The translations under genes and the position numbers were made by a program. Shown one piece after another: positions 24,260 to 31,752 of a stretch of DNA of 64,000 nt; position 1 is the first letter of the stretch, and each line of letters starts with the position of its first letter. The stretch spans positions 11,718,802-11,782,801 of the forward strand of contig NC_045145.1 of assembly GCF_008831285.2 (NCBI RefSeq), read 5' to 3'. The DNA comes from Nymphaea colorata (Eukaryota; Streptophyta; Magnoliopsida; Nymphaeales; Nymphaeaceae). Below the pieces are notes generated by a model. The model did no database searches. It was not told the DNA's origin and saw nothing but the letters and a program-made list of their open reading frames with translations.

Positions 24260-27200
24260 TGTATGTGTGTGTGTAAGCAAAATTATTTTGGTATCTCCAA
24301 TTATGTCATGTCAGAGTCAATATGCAGAATTGCCTAAAAAATTTAAACAAAAATCATTAAAAAAGTAAAACGTAGCGTACTTGCTTACAGTCACTGGTAC
24401 TATGGTTTCCACTACCCATTTGACTTGGTTGATATATAAATAATATAATTATACACAGTACTGAAAATTGCAGATACTATCTCTTATGGTTGTTCCTTTT
24501 TTCTTTGTAAGTGTGTCCATGGATATGTTATTTGTATGCCCTATTTAGTAGAGATCAACTTCTGAACCACAAGAATTCAAGAAGTATCAAGGCATTTGAG
24601 TGATTAAATCATCAAGTGAACATATAACAAATTTTGTTCGTTCATAAAAACACAATTTTTTTCCAAGGATATAAATATAGAGTCGACTTAAAGATTTTGT
24701 TTATGTTAAATATATCTAGTGGTGGTATCTTCCTTCGGCGCATTTACCTCCAAAGTGGATCTCCAACGCTCCCTCCATTTGTGCCTTCCATTGGGAGATC
24801 GTTGGTCGAGCTCGCGAGCCTGTGATCAAAGCACTCGCAAAGACCATTTGAACAGTGCGACAAGAACTCAGATTATAAATTCTAGATTCATGTACAGCCA
24901 ATTGGATAGCATGTACATGCCCACAGAAAACAGAGATGCAAATGGATAGCATCAAGAAATTGCTACAAACATAAACTGCAAAGATGTTATTTGATAATAA
25001 GATAGGAATACAAGGTAGTCAACCGGGTGGAATGTGCATGTGCATAATGTTTGCATGGGGTCAGTGCGCATGCACGTCTTCCCATATGTGTGTTCAGGCA
25101 TGAGAGGGAGACAACAAGAGAGGTATTCTAATCAGATAAAGGAGAAAGAAAAAAAAATATAACTATTTTCTTCAAAATCAAGGATTTATATTGGGTATCA
25201 ACAAAAAAAAATTGACAAGGATTACAAAAACTGTGCTCCAAATTCAGTAAAGTTATCCAAACGTAGTGTCCACCAAAAGGATCGCATTGCGTGTGAAAAG
25301 CTGGTGACAACTAAAAGAAGGACTATTGAGACACTAAACTTGACCCCTTGTTTGCATAATTGAAAAGTAGAAAAAACTGAAAAACACAGCTCAAATGGCT
25401 TTATTGGTTTCCCATGGTCTTATTTATAGAAAGTCTTCAGACTGCATATTCAATGCTTAAAACATTTGCACCAAATTTTGCCACCCGATGCAAAACAAAC
25501 ACTATCTTGTATACATACTCAATGGGTAAAATATTTGTATCATCTTTCACCATCCAATATAACATAAACACTATGTTATGCTAGTACAATATTAATTTCT
25601 TATACCAATTACTATGACACCAAGGTTTCACTTGCAGTAAACAGTACCATATTAATAAATTAATGTTTATTTTCCTGCAAAGAGCTCCTATTTCAGAGGT
25701 ATGCAGGTAAGTTTACAGCAAAAAAACAAATAAATTGTTTTATCTAGCACACCACTTCCAAGTGTATATTGTGTTTGGATATATACTTCTTCGAACTTGA
25801 TGCCAAGAGTTAGACAAGCTTTCATGACCAATTTGATTTTCAAAAACAATCAATTTTGTGTCAATCGCCTAATGAAAATAATTTTTTTTCTCCATATAGC
25901 AAGTGATTAAATTACTATATAATGTGGGATTCAAACCAATATCTCTTAAAAGTTTGACTGTTGCAGGTGAAAAGTCTGAATGCGATAGTTTCAATCCCAA
26001 TAAGTGCACCTGTTAGGTACTTGACCAATACACCAGAATGTCCACGATGTTTCTGCGTGTAAAATTAGGCCTTTAAACAACCAGGATCCTTCCACTAAAA
26101 CATGTTCCAGATTCAGTAATTGATTTTACAGGTTTCTGTTTTTTTTTCCTTTTGGTCCACTGGATGTGCCTAGCCATGCCCACTTTTGTGTAGCCTCTAG
26201 GCTCAGCTCATTGCATAGGATGTGCCTAGCATTTCTGACAGCATTATAGTCTATATGTTAGCCACAAATATTATTCTTGGGTATTTATTGGCAAAGTTGT
26301 CTTTTTGTGAAATTCTTGAGAAAAACTTGGAGTTTTAAAAAAAAAAATCAAAATGCAAGGTAAAATATAAGAAATGAAAAACTAATAAGTATTATATTGC
26401 ATTTGGGAGGACATGTTAAATACCTAAAACAAGAGGAAATAAAACAATGAAACAAAAGTTGAAAAAAATAAAAACAGAAAATGAAATAAAAAAAATAACT
26501 GACAAATTCATCAAAAATCGTGATAAAATCACGTTAAAATCTCGGCAAATTCATTTTTAATGTTTTTTAAATAAATCACAATATTTTCCATTTTTTTATC
26601 GTTTTCTTTAGTTTTTTCGTTAATATTGTGATATTTGGGGCTGTGGCCTATAGGTAGTAGGTGGCTAAAGACAAGGAAGTAGTAGATGACTGTATATCCA
26701 ATAGAGATGGGAGAGAAGATATAACTTTACACTGACTCTTGCTCTGTAGGTTAGGTGAAAAAAATCAACGTATTTAATGGCTAATGTCAGACTATCCGTC
26801 TAATTCCTTAGCATTTGTTCTTCTCAAATGATACGCAATAACTTATTGAAGAATCACGAGTTCCCAACCCTCAGGCCGGGACATTGCAAGGGGGAATTGT
26901 GTAAAAATGATGACTTCTAACAGATCGATGACTTGATTTGATTTCAAAGAAATTAGAGGACTTCAATGTAAAATTCTAAGCTCCGTAATCTTTGAATGAA
27001 CACGTGATACTAAACAATGGATATAGCATGTTCCATAGAAAAGTAGCTGTAAGCTGAGGCTTCTGGGATTCGCCAACCAGCAATCCCAAATTTTAAATGT
27101 GTAGCAATATTACTGCATTCTTTGTAATTGTGGATGAAACTTCATGGTAACAGAATTTAGTCGCAATTAAATTGAAAAATAATTGTCATATTTACATTCT

Positions 27201-27830
27201 AATGCAATTAAGGTGAGAGAACTTTCATGCTTTCTGCTGACGAAATACAGTTGTAAAAAGCGGTGCTCAAGCAGACAGAACTACTGCGTCTCCCTTGATT
27301 ACAAAAGGGAGGACGGAGAAGGAAAGGAATTGAAAAATCTACGAGGAACTACAAATAATCACACTATTCGTCTTTAATAACGGTATGTAACCAAGAAGAG
27401 CGATAAAAAAATCGAATGCTACCATCAATTCAGAAAGATGTACTCTGAATCTTGTAAGAAGCAATTATCTAACCGAACAATAGTAAGAATTAACGTAATC
27501 GATGGTAAAAGGAAGCCGAAGCCAGATCCAGATCCAAACGACGTAGAACACCTGCGAAATCGGTAAACACTAGAATCGGATCTGTACCTGGATATAGGGA
27601 GTCAAGAGGGACAACTGAAGGGCCCAGCCGAACTGAACTCCAGCGGCGACCATGCAAGTGAAGATCAATGTCTTGAGACTGGTAGATTTCGACGGAGAGC
27701 GCTGGTCCGGCTTCGGTGGAGTGCTTCCTGGGCTAGGATCTATCTGATCTTCAGATCCGTTTATGGTGACGAGCTCAAGCTCCTCCTCCTTCAGGTGCCG
27801 GTAAGGTACCCTTATTGAACCGGGCTCCAT
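5395..27830 (-). CDS. SUC3: Sucrose transporter, SUC3/SUT2 type (13 of about 14 exons)
   Basis: A proton-coupled sucrose carrier of the major facilitator superfamily, expected in the plasma membrane. Thirteen GT-AG exons join in phase to 1584 nt, or 528 codons, with no stop. Family marks are [14 protein letters not shown] near residue 70, [12 protein letters not shown], the MFS loop SRYGRRRP (residues 117-124), RALLADLSG, and [13 protein letters not shown] (residues 375-387). The long N-terminus beginning with [10 protein letters not shown] and the roughly 80-residue central cytoplasmic loop in exon 9 indicate the SUC3/SUT2 subgroup. The Arabidopsis relative is about 594 residues with 14 exons, so some 65 C-terminal residues with the last membrane span are missing and should lie left of the window. 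The start is the ATG at 27830, the only in-frame ATG near the conserved N-terminus. Large introns hold retrotransposons. Confidence 0.93.
5541..5604 (-). CDS. SUC3: Sucrose transporter exon 12
   Basis: 64 nt encoding [20 protein letters not shown] and Q, part of span 10. The acceptor is CAG|ATTACT and the donor AAG|GTTTGC, a non-consensus but acceptable donor. Confidence 0.9.
5685..5918 (-). CDS. SUC3: Sucrose transporter exon 11
   Basis: 234 nt, codons 415-492. It encodes spans 8 and 9 ([13 protein letters not shown], then a hydrophobic stretch) and the following loop up to FALLGFPLA. The acceptor is CAG|GTTGTT and the donor GCT|GTAAGT. Confidence 0.93.
6064..6207 (-). CDS. SUC3: Sucrose transporter exon 10
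   Basis: 144 nt, codons 367-414. It carries the sucrose transporter signature [19 protein letters not shown] and the loop before span 8. The acceptor is CAG|TTATCA and the donor TCA|GTAAGA. Confidence 0.92.
6436..6774 (-). CDS. SUC3: Sucrose transporter exon 9, central cytoplasmic loop
   Basis: 339 nt, codons 254-366. It holds the end of span 6, the long hydrophilic central loop typical of SUC3/SUT2 proteins, and the start of span 7 ([11 protein letters not shown]). The acceptor is CAG|GTATTT and the donor TGG|GTATGT. Confidence 0.93.
7667..7729. repeat. (TA)n microsatellite
   Basis: About 31 uninterrupted TA units in intron 8 of the transporter, preceded by a short GTAT run. Confidence 0.95.
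9634..9874. repeat. Near-perfect 64-bp inverted repeat (hairpin or foldback element)
   Basis: The arms at 9634-9697 and 9811-9874 are reverse complements at 62 of 64 positions. They flank a 113-bp spacer made largely of TA and GT dinucleotide repeats. No clear target-site duplication is seen at the outer edges. It lies in intron 8, so the transporter pre-mRNA would contain it. It could be a MITE or foldback element, or a hairpin RNA precursor. Confidence 0.85.
10586..10661 (-). CDS. SUC3: Sucrose transporter exon 8
   Basis: 76 nt encoding [20 protein letters not shown] and the start of span 6, with the conserved Cys-rich extracellular loop. The acceptor is TAG|GTGGTT and the donor GTG|GTGAGA. 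Confidence 0.92.
10736..10835 (-). CDS. SUC3: Sucrose transporter exon 7
   Basis: 100 nt encoding [20 protein letters not shown] and the following Ser/Gly-rich stretch of span 5. The acceptor is TAG|GTCCAG and the donor CAG|GTGGTG. Confidence 0.92.
10945..10978 (-). CDS. SUC3: Sucrose transporter exon 6 (34-nt microexon)
   Basis: 34 nt encoding [11 protein letters not shown] plus the first base of the next Gly codon, the highly conserved loop after span 4. The acceptor is TAG|GGCCCA and the donor CAG|GTGATT. It is easily missed by gene finders. Confidence 0.92.
11385..11584. repeat. 12-bp hairpin followed by GTGGAATTTTGCAT repeats
   Basis: GTACCCATGTCG at 11385-11396 is perfectly reverse-complemented at 11411-11422 across a 14-nt loop. 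It is followed at about 11484-11584 by four to five degenerate copies of a unit of about 25-30 nt containing GTGGAATTTTGCAT. Confidence 0.7.
11874..12114 (-). repeat. 3' LTR of element B
   Basis: 241 bp, adjacent to the polypurine tract. It contains 29 bp near 12016-12044 that the 5' LTR lacks. Confidence 0.95.
12115..12126 (-). other. Polypurine tract of element B
   Basis: On the minus strand CTTGAGGGGGAG immediately precedes the TGTTG start of the 3' LTR. Confidence 0.85.
12127..15870 (-). pseudogene. Copia gag C-terminus and pol of element B, frameshifted
   Basis: The segment 15813-14470 holds the CCHC knuckle ([14 protein letters not shown], residues 52-65), protease (WIVDSG, residues 145-150) and the integrase core ([22 protein letters not shown]). 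The zinc-binding region is degraded: WYERFGH replaces the usual WHxRLGH and DVYQ replaces DVCQ. After a frame change near 14470, 14373-13294 gives the integrase C-terminal region and the RT N-terminus ([15 protein letters not shown]). A stop and frame change near 13290-13175 is followed by 13173-12127 with [24 protein letters not shown] and [10 protein letters not shown]. At least three breaks prevent one polyprotein. Confidence 0.9.
15871..16425 (-). pseudogene. Copia gag N-terminal region of element B
   Basis: It starts at the ATG at 16425. The N-terminal part has the gag pattern [13 protein letters not shown] near residue 35. A frameshift at about 16211 shifts to the frame containing [13 protein letters not shown] and [13 protein letters not shown]. 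An in-frame TGA near 15896 and another shift near 15872 follow before the CCHC segment. Confidence 0.85.
16680..16800. repeat. GGC/GCA-rich trinucleotide block in element B leader
   Basis: Imperfect GGC, GGT and GCA triplets lie between the primer-binding site and gag of element B. This is the most GC-rich stretch of the element and is non-coding leader. Confidence 0.6.
16844..16855 (-). other. Primer-binding site of element B
   Basis: The minus strand reads TGGTATCAGAGC, a perfect match to the standard initiator Met-tRNA primer site, directly adjacent to the 5' LTR. Confidence 0.92.
16856..17067 (-). repeat. 5' LTR of element B
   Basis: 212 bp, the same sequence as the 3' LTR except for about four substitutions and the absence of 29 bp. 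Confidence 0.95.
17309..17475. repeat. 35-bp direct repeat, inverted copy and CT/GA hairpin
   Basis: CCAGACCACTT units start at 17309 and 17344 (period 35). An inverted copy containing AAGTGGTC lies at 17393-17411. Directly after it, a CT tract (17414-17442) and GA tract (17449-17475) form a long imperfect hairpin ending in TTTAC/GTAAA. Confidence 0.7.
17613..17762. repeat. 75-bp tandem duplication
   Basis: Two adjacent copies, 17613-17687 and 17688-17762, differ at only a few positions. Confidence 0.9.
18348..18423 (-). CDS. SUC3: Sucrose transporter exon 5
   Basis: 76 nt encoding GTRTRAA and span 4 with [13 protein letters not shown]. The acceptor is TAG|AGGC, completing an Arg codon split with exon 4. 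The donor is CAA|GTGAGT. The next intron contains element B. Confidence 0.92.
18504..18568 (-). CDS. SUC3: Sucrose transporter exon 4
   Basis: 65 nt encoding [15 protein letters not shown] (span 3) and TKEHC, ending in phase 2. Intron 3 is only 92 bp. The donor is CAG|GTAAAG. Confidence 0.92.
18661..18759 (-). CDS. SUC3: Sucrose transporter exon 3
   Basis: Codons 104-136 (99 nt). It holds the conserved MFS loop between spans 2 and 3: GIWSDKC, then SRYGRRRPF. The acceptor is CAG|GTTCAA and the donor GCA|GTGAGT. Confidence 0.93.
18971..19464. repeat. Diverged tandem duplication, period about 274 bp
   Basis: Copies start at about 18971 and 19245. They share CCTTCAAAAGGT, CCAGATGCATGAGA-like and ACTGATCCTTAACA blocks in order. 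Divergence with indels suggests an old duplication. Confidence 0.75.
20527..20705. repeat. Polypyrimidine CTTTC-rich tract
   Basis: Repeated CTTTCC and TTTCATTCC words occupy one strand. The copia RT fragment to the right ends abruptly here, so the tract may mark its truncation point. Confidence 0.65.
20706..22000 (-). pseudogene. Truncated copia fragment (integrase to RT)
   Basis: Minus-strand pieces in copia order: a RGGEL segment like the second integrase Asp region near 21975, a [12 protein letters not shown] segment near 21870, an integrase C-terminal segment GTVCYVKV with FLGC near 21600-21680, RT N-terminus KWVYKIKYK near 21090-21150, and [22 protein letters not shown] near 20870-20945. 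Stops and shifts are frequent and no LTRs flank it. It is an old remnant in intron 2, in the same orientation as the gene, and belongs to a copia family different from A, B and C. Confidence 0.82.
22570..22635 (-). CDS. SUC3: Sucrose transporter exon 2
   Basis: Codons 82-103 (66 nt), with the segment [18 protein letters not shown] of membrane span 2. The acceptor is AG|ACACTT and the donor GTG|GTAAG, phase 0 on both sides. Confidence 0.92.
23411..23442. repeat. (GT)16 microsatellite
   Basis: Uninterrupted GT run in intron 1. Confidence 0.95.
23896..24017. repeat. 61-bp tandem duplication
   Basis: Two adjacent, nearly identical copies start at 23896 and 23957. Each contains ACATGATAGAGTGAATCC. 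Confidence 0.88.
24212..24255. repeat. (GT)22 microsatellite
   Basis: Uninterrupted GT run in intron 1, followed by an imperfect continuation. Confidence 0.95.
27588..27830 (-). CDS. SUC3: Sucrose transporter exon 1
   Basis: Codons 1-81. It encodes the extended cytosolic N-terminus (acidic EEELELV near residue 16, then Pro/Ser/Lys-rich) and the first membrane span ending in LLTPYIQ. The donor is CAG|GTACAG, phase 0. Confidence 0.93.
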
Positions 27831-27861
27831 TGTGTCGCCGACCAAGAAAAACAATGAGAAC

Positions 27862-27900
27862 CTATCGATATCTCAGATCTGTCCTCGACGTTATCTCCAT
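27862..27900 (-). CDS. Possible 12-codon upstream ORF in transporter leader
   Basis: ATG at 27900 opens a frame of 12 codons ending with TAG at 27862-27864, 31 nt before the main ATG. It is the only ATG between the candidate TATA box and the main start. Whether it is transcribed depends on the true start site, which may lie within a few bases of it. Translation is not shown. Confidence 0.25.
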   Translation of the reverse strand: MEITSRTDLRYR

Positions 27901-27938
27901 GGAAGATCTTCACCCACAGCTTTAAAGGTTTTCCAAGG

Positions 27939-27945
27939 CTTTATA
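27939..27945 (-). promoter_or_regulatory. Candidate TATA box of the sucrose transporter
   Basis: The minus strand reads CCTATAAAGCC, 109 bp upstream of the ATG at 27830. A start about 30 nt downstream would give a leader of roughly 80 nt. A gypsy LTR begins only 161 bp upstream. This is a motif match only. Confidence 0.4.
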
Positions 27946-28106
27946 GGAAACCTGAGAGAGATAAGGAGACAGCCAGCGAGGGGAGCGAAGACGCCGAAGA
28001 GGGGCTGGCCCGGCCGTCGGCTTAAGTAAGAGATAGAGATTCAATACGACTACCTCTACGAACCCGCGGCAGATGTAATGTTCGGAGGCCGAGGATGTTC
28101 GCTGAT

Positions 28107-31100
28107 TGTTAGGATCGGAGTTGATGCGGTAGAAGAAGCAAGCGCGCCTTAGCTGATCTCACTCTAAAATCTATTATAGGGTTTAGATGTTATTTACATA
28201 ATTTAGTTTTTGCCCAACAGAGACCCAGCTAAAAGTAGGTTAAGAGAGTACAAAAATAGCTTCCCCAACCCGACTTGAATATACTACAATGACTAAAATG
28301 AGGGTGAACCGTAGCATACAAGAATTTTACTCCTCATTCAACCATACATTACATGGTAAACCATCTTGTCATGCAATTGTTATAAGTCCAAACCATACCC
28401 TTATCCCTTAGGTTGGGCTCTACAACCCAAGAGTCGTGTCTTCAGCCCACGGCTTAAGAGGGACCCCAGTTGGTTGCAATGTCCAAAGACGACTGAAAAC
28501 AAAGTACTCCCAACCCACGTTTTATAGGGTGGTTCAATTATACCTTCTAAGGCCACGCTTGGGGACTCCTCGTGCTCACCAAGGGAAGAACCCAGCAACT
28601 TATCGTTGTCCCTCGGTATTCAGCTTCCTTCAACTTCAGACCGCAAACTCGCCTTGATTAGAACAAGAAAACAAGAAGATTTACTGTTCTATCAAGGAGT
28701 AATCGTAAAGGGGAGAAGTGATATGATCACCGTAGTACCCAAAGAGTTCAATTTTTGTGTCGATTAGGGGAAGCAATCGTCGATGTCGCTCGACGGACAC
28801 AGTTCCTTCTCTCCCTGGCAGCAACTCACTCACGACTGTGGTATCAAGGTTACGAAGTTAACAAGAATTCAACTTCGAGTAAGGGAAAGCCTTCACCGTG
28901 AGACCGTTTGAACCCCGATCTTTTGTAGAGAGTGGGGGAGGCAATCACCGGAATGCCGGTGAACGTTGAGGCTTCCCTTAAGGTTACGCTCCTCCACCAC
29001 ACGACCTCTACTTCGCCCAAGTCCAGCAAGAATGCCTCGGTGTTCCAGGTGGATGTCGGCTAGCCAATCTCCCTCGTACTCACGATCAAGATGTCGAATG
29101 ACACTCACAATGTACACGCGATCACAATCCAAACAACAAGAAAAATGAAATTAGGGAATGTGATTGCACTTCACCAGAATCGTCAATTAACCCCTTGGAA
29201 GTGACGTTGAAAGAGGGCAGCAGTGTGTGAAGCGCTGACACACACACATCTTCCATGCTCCGGTGAAGGATGAACTCCGGCGAGGTATGTAATTTGGAAT
29301 CCGGCGATGCTCCTTTGTCTTCGATTGGGGCTCGATCTCCTTTACATGACTGGCCTTAGCTTCCTCACGGGTTGGGGTCGGATCCAATGAGTTTCCCCAC
29401 GTGCTCGGCTGAAATGTCCTCCAAAGATCTCGCCTAATTCCTTGCCTTTGATGGAGGTTGACTGGATGTCACCTCGAATGTCCACCTGGCTCCTTTCTCG
29501 TTTGTTGATGTCTCGGTTCAATGCATCTTGAGGCGAGGATCCACTTTTCCAAAGATTTAGGAACGGATGGGGAAAGTGGTGCCTTGCCTTTTGCACGTGG
29601 GGGACACGTGGCACGCCTCCCTTGCTCCTTGCGACACATTCTAAAACTGCCGTGAATGGGTAGCTCCTCCTTTTGGCGCCTTCCACCACGAGTTACCACC
29701 TGTCCTCCCACCTTCCTTGGCGGAATCCCTCCTCCTAATCTGTCAGCATTGCTTTTGGAAAGAGCTGGAATGCACCAAGTTGCCAAAGCCCTTGACGGCT
29801 AGGGTTTCCTAGCTTCTAATGGCGCTAGGGTTAGCTCGAGCCTCCTTTGTCCAATATACTCTTAACAATAAACAATAAACTTAGGAAAATAAATTCACAC
29901 CAATGGTAGACTAGGAACTAGTCACCCAAATGCACGGCCTGGCCGGAATAGGCCGGATCTAGTCGGAATATTGGCCGGTAACCATGATCTACACCATGGA
30001 TTATGGCTAACTGGCTATCAACAAGCAAAAATTTTCAGACAAGGATTCGACGGTCAATCCTGGTCCGATGACCATGAAAATTTGGTATGATGCAGAAAAT
30101 TTGATTACAAATCCAATAGTGTATCGCACATCGTCAGATTCCCGGCAGATCGTAGGAAACAACCAATGCCTGCAGCAGCGATTATAGGGTAGTGGCAGTA
30201 GAACTAGTCTCTGTTTCTCCATGGATTTGACTACCTTCCCAAACTCTAATAGCCATAAAATTTTAGTATGTTATAGAAGACACCAAGAGCTTTCCAACAG
30301 TATCTTGTATGCCTTCTAACTCTCAGGGTATTGTCAGAATCAGCCTACTGATCAGGCAAGTCTTCTGTAGCCTCCTGCAGAATCCCGTGGCCCTTTATCT
30401 CTCACGTAATCTTTATCTTCTTTCTCCTTCCTCTTGCTCGTTCTACGAATTAGCTTTAGATGGATCTAGGCTTCACAACACGATCATGGGAATGCCTCAT
30501 CAAGTCGGGGATGAATAGGCTTCACAACACGATCATGGGAACGCCTCATCAAGTCGGGGATGAATAGAGAAAAGAATGAAATTTAGGCGACTGGTTAGAA
30601 CCTGCCGAATGCTTCCAATCTCTTCTTGATCAACCGACTACAAGATCTTCCTCTCCACTCGATACCGCCAGTCCTCACCTAGTTAGACAAGGGAATACCC
30701 CAAATGCAAGGCATAGATCAGCGTTAATGTTGTAGATCGAGATGCACTGAAAATTCCACCACCAAGTACTGGAAGAGAGATACTTAGCTTCACGGTAAAA
30801 CCTCCAATGGATGTCGATGATGGGAAGGGTCGCCGGCCAAAACCACAGGTCGTCGTCTTCACCACCTCCCTATAGTCCAGCCGCCTCTCAACGCCTTCGT
30901 GTTCAAGGCGAAGGCACAACTTCTTACCCAAGCTTTACCTGATTCGGGTTGCGTTGTTGATCTCCACCATTAATGGCTACCAGCGGCCATTAACTTAGCA
31001 AAGATCTCAAATAATCTCATGGCAAGGGTGAGTGTTATTATGTAGTGCTCAAGTGAGCCACGCCCTAAGGACCAAAGTTCTTCACGCAAGGAAGAAAGAG

Positions 31101-31737
31101 AAACTCTAATTTTTCATTAAGCAAGAATGAATGAAATTTCTCGGTTTTGGCCTTTATTCTAGGGCTAAACCGGTTTACACAAAGTCTCGAGATGAGACAC
31201 AAGACAAACCAATCAAAGAACAAACCGATACAAGAAGTAATACGAGTCCTTTAAAAACAATGTCAAAGCATAAATAAGTCAAAGTCTATGTTTGGGCCGA
31301 AGCCCCACCCACCCAAGTTCAGCCATAGCTCCTCGATCTGGTGTGTGAAGTGGGCTCGAACCCATCTTGTCTAAGTTGCCTTAGGCTGCAAATCGCTCCT
31401 CTCCATGTCGAGCCCACCGTCTTCATCTTCTAGGCAAGGGTTGCCTAGGTCTTCCTCCCGTCTCGCGCTCTTAACCTCCTTGAGGTTTACAACATGTCTT
31501 GCTCTTCTATCAGCCATGCTCCGCTCTCGAGTGTTAGCCTCACTAAGAAAATCAAGTCCCTCGTTGTCCACTGCCTTAGTCGATTCGCAACCGATAGCAT
31601 CCCTAAACAAATCCTCGCTTCCCGTAGCTGCTCCCATGGCCACGCCCTCGCAAGGAAAGATAGCCTCACTTAGATTTAAGGCACCTTCGGTGGAGGTCCT
31701 GGCGCGGGATGACTGAGTTCTAAGTGGGCTCGTATCA
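28107..31737 (-). repeat. 3' LTR of the gypsy element (3.6 kb)
   Basis: 3631 bp. It is the gene-proximal LTR, ending 276 bp before the transporter ATG. It has a 49-bp tandem duplication (30467-30515 and 30516-30564) that is single in the other LTR. Confidence 0.92.
30467..30564. repeat. 49-bp tandem duplication inside the 3' LTR
   Basis: Two copies beginning TAGGCTTCACAACACG differ at one base. The 5' LTR carries a single copy near 39115-39165. Confidence 0.88.
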
Positions 31738-31752
31738 ACCCCACCCTCCTCA
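31738..31752 (-). other. Polypurine tract of the gypsy element
   Basis: The minus strand reads GAGGAGGGTGGGGT directly before the TGATACG start of the 3' LTR. Confidence 0.75.

Larger units (their letters stand above)
22636..27587 (-). other. Sucrose transporter intron 1 (5.0 kb)
   Basis: AT-rich and non-coding. It contains GT microsatellites (23411-23442 and 24212-24255), a pyrimidine-rich block (23590-23890), and a 61-bp tandem duplication (23896-24017). The less AT-rich patch at 24720-24960 has an open frame on each strand but no motif I can name. Confidence 0.7.

Noticed and set aside
24720-24960. Less AT-rich patch with an open frame on each strand in intron 1
   Set aside because: No recognisable protein motif and no splice support.
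27852-27854. Upstream in-frame start for the sucrose transporter
   Set aside because: The codon there is TTG, not ATG. The ATG at 27830 is the first in-frame ATG and matches the conserved N-terminus.
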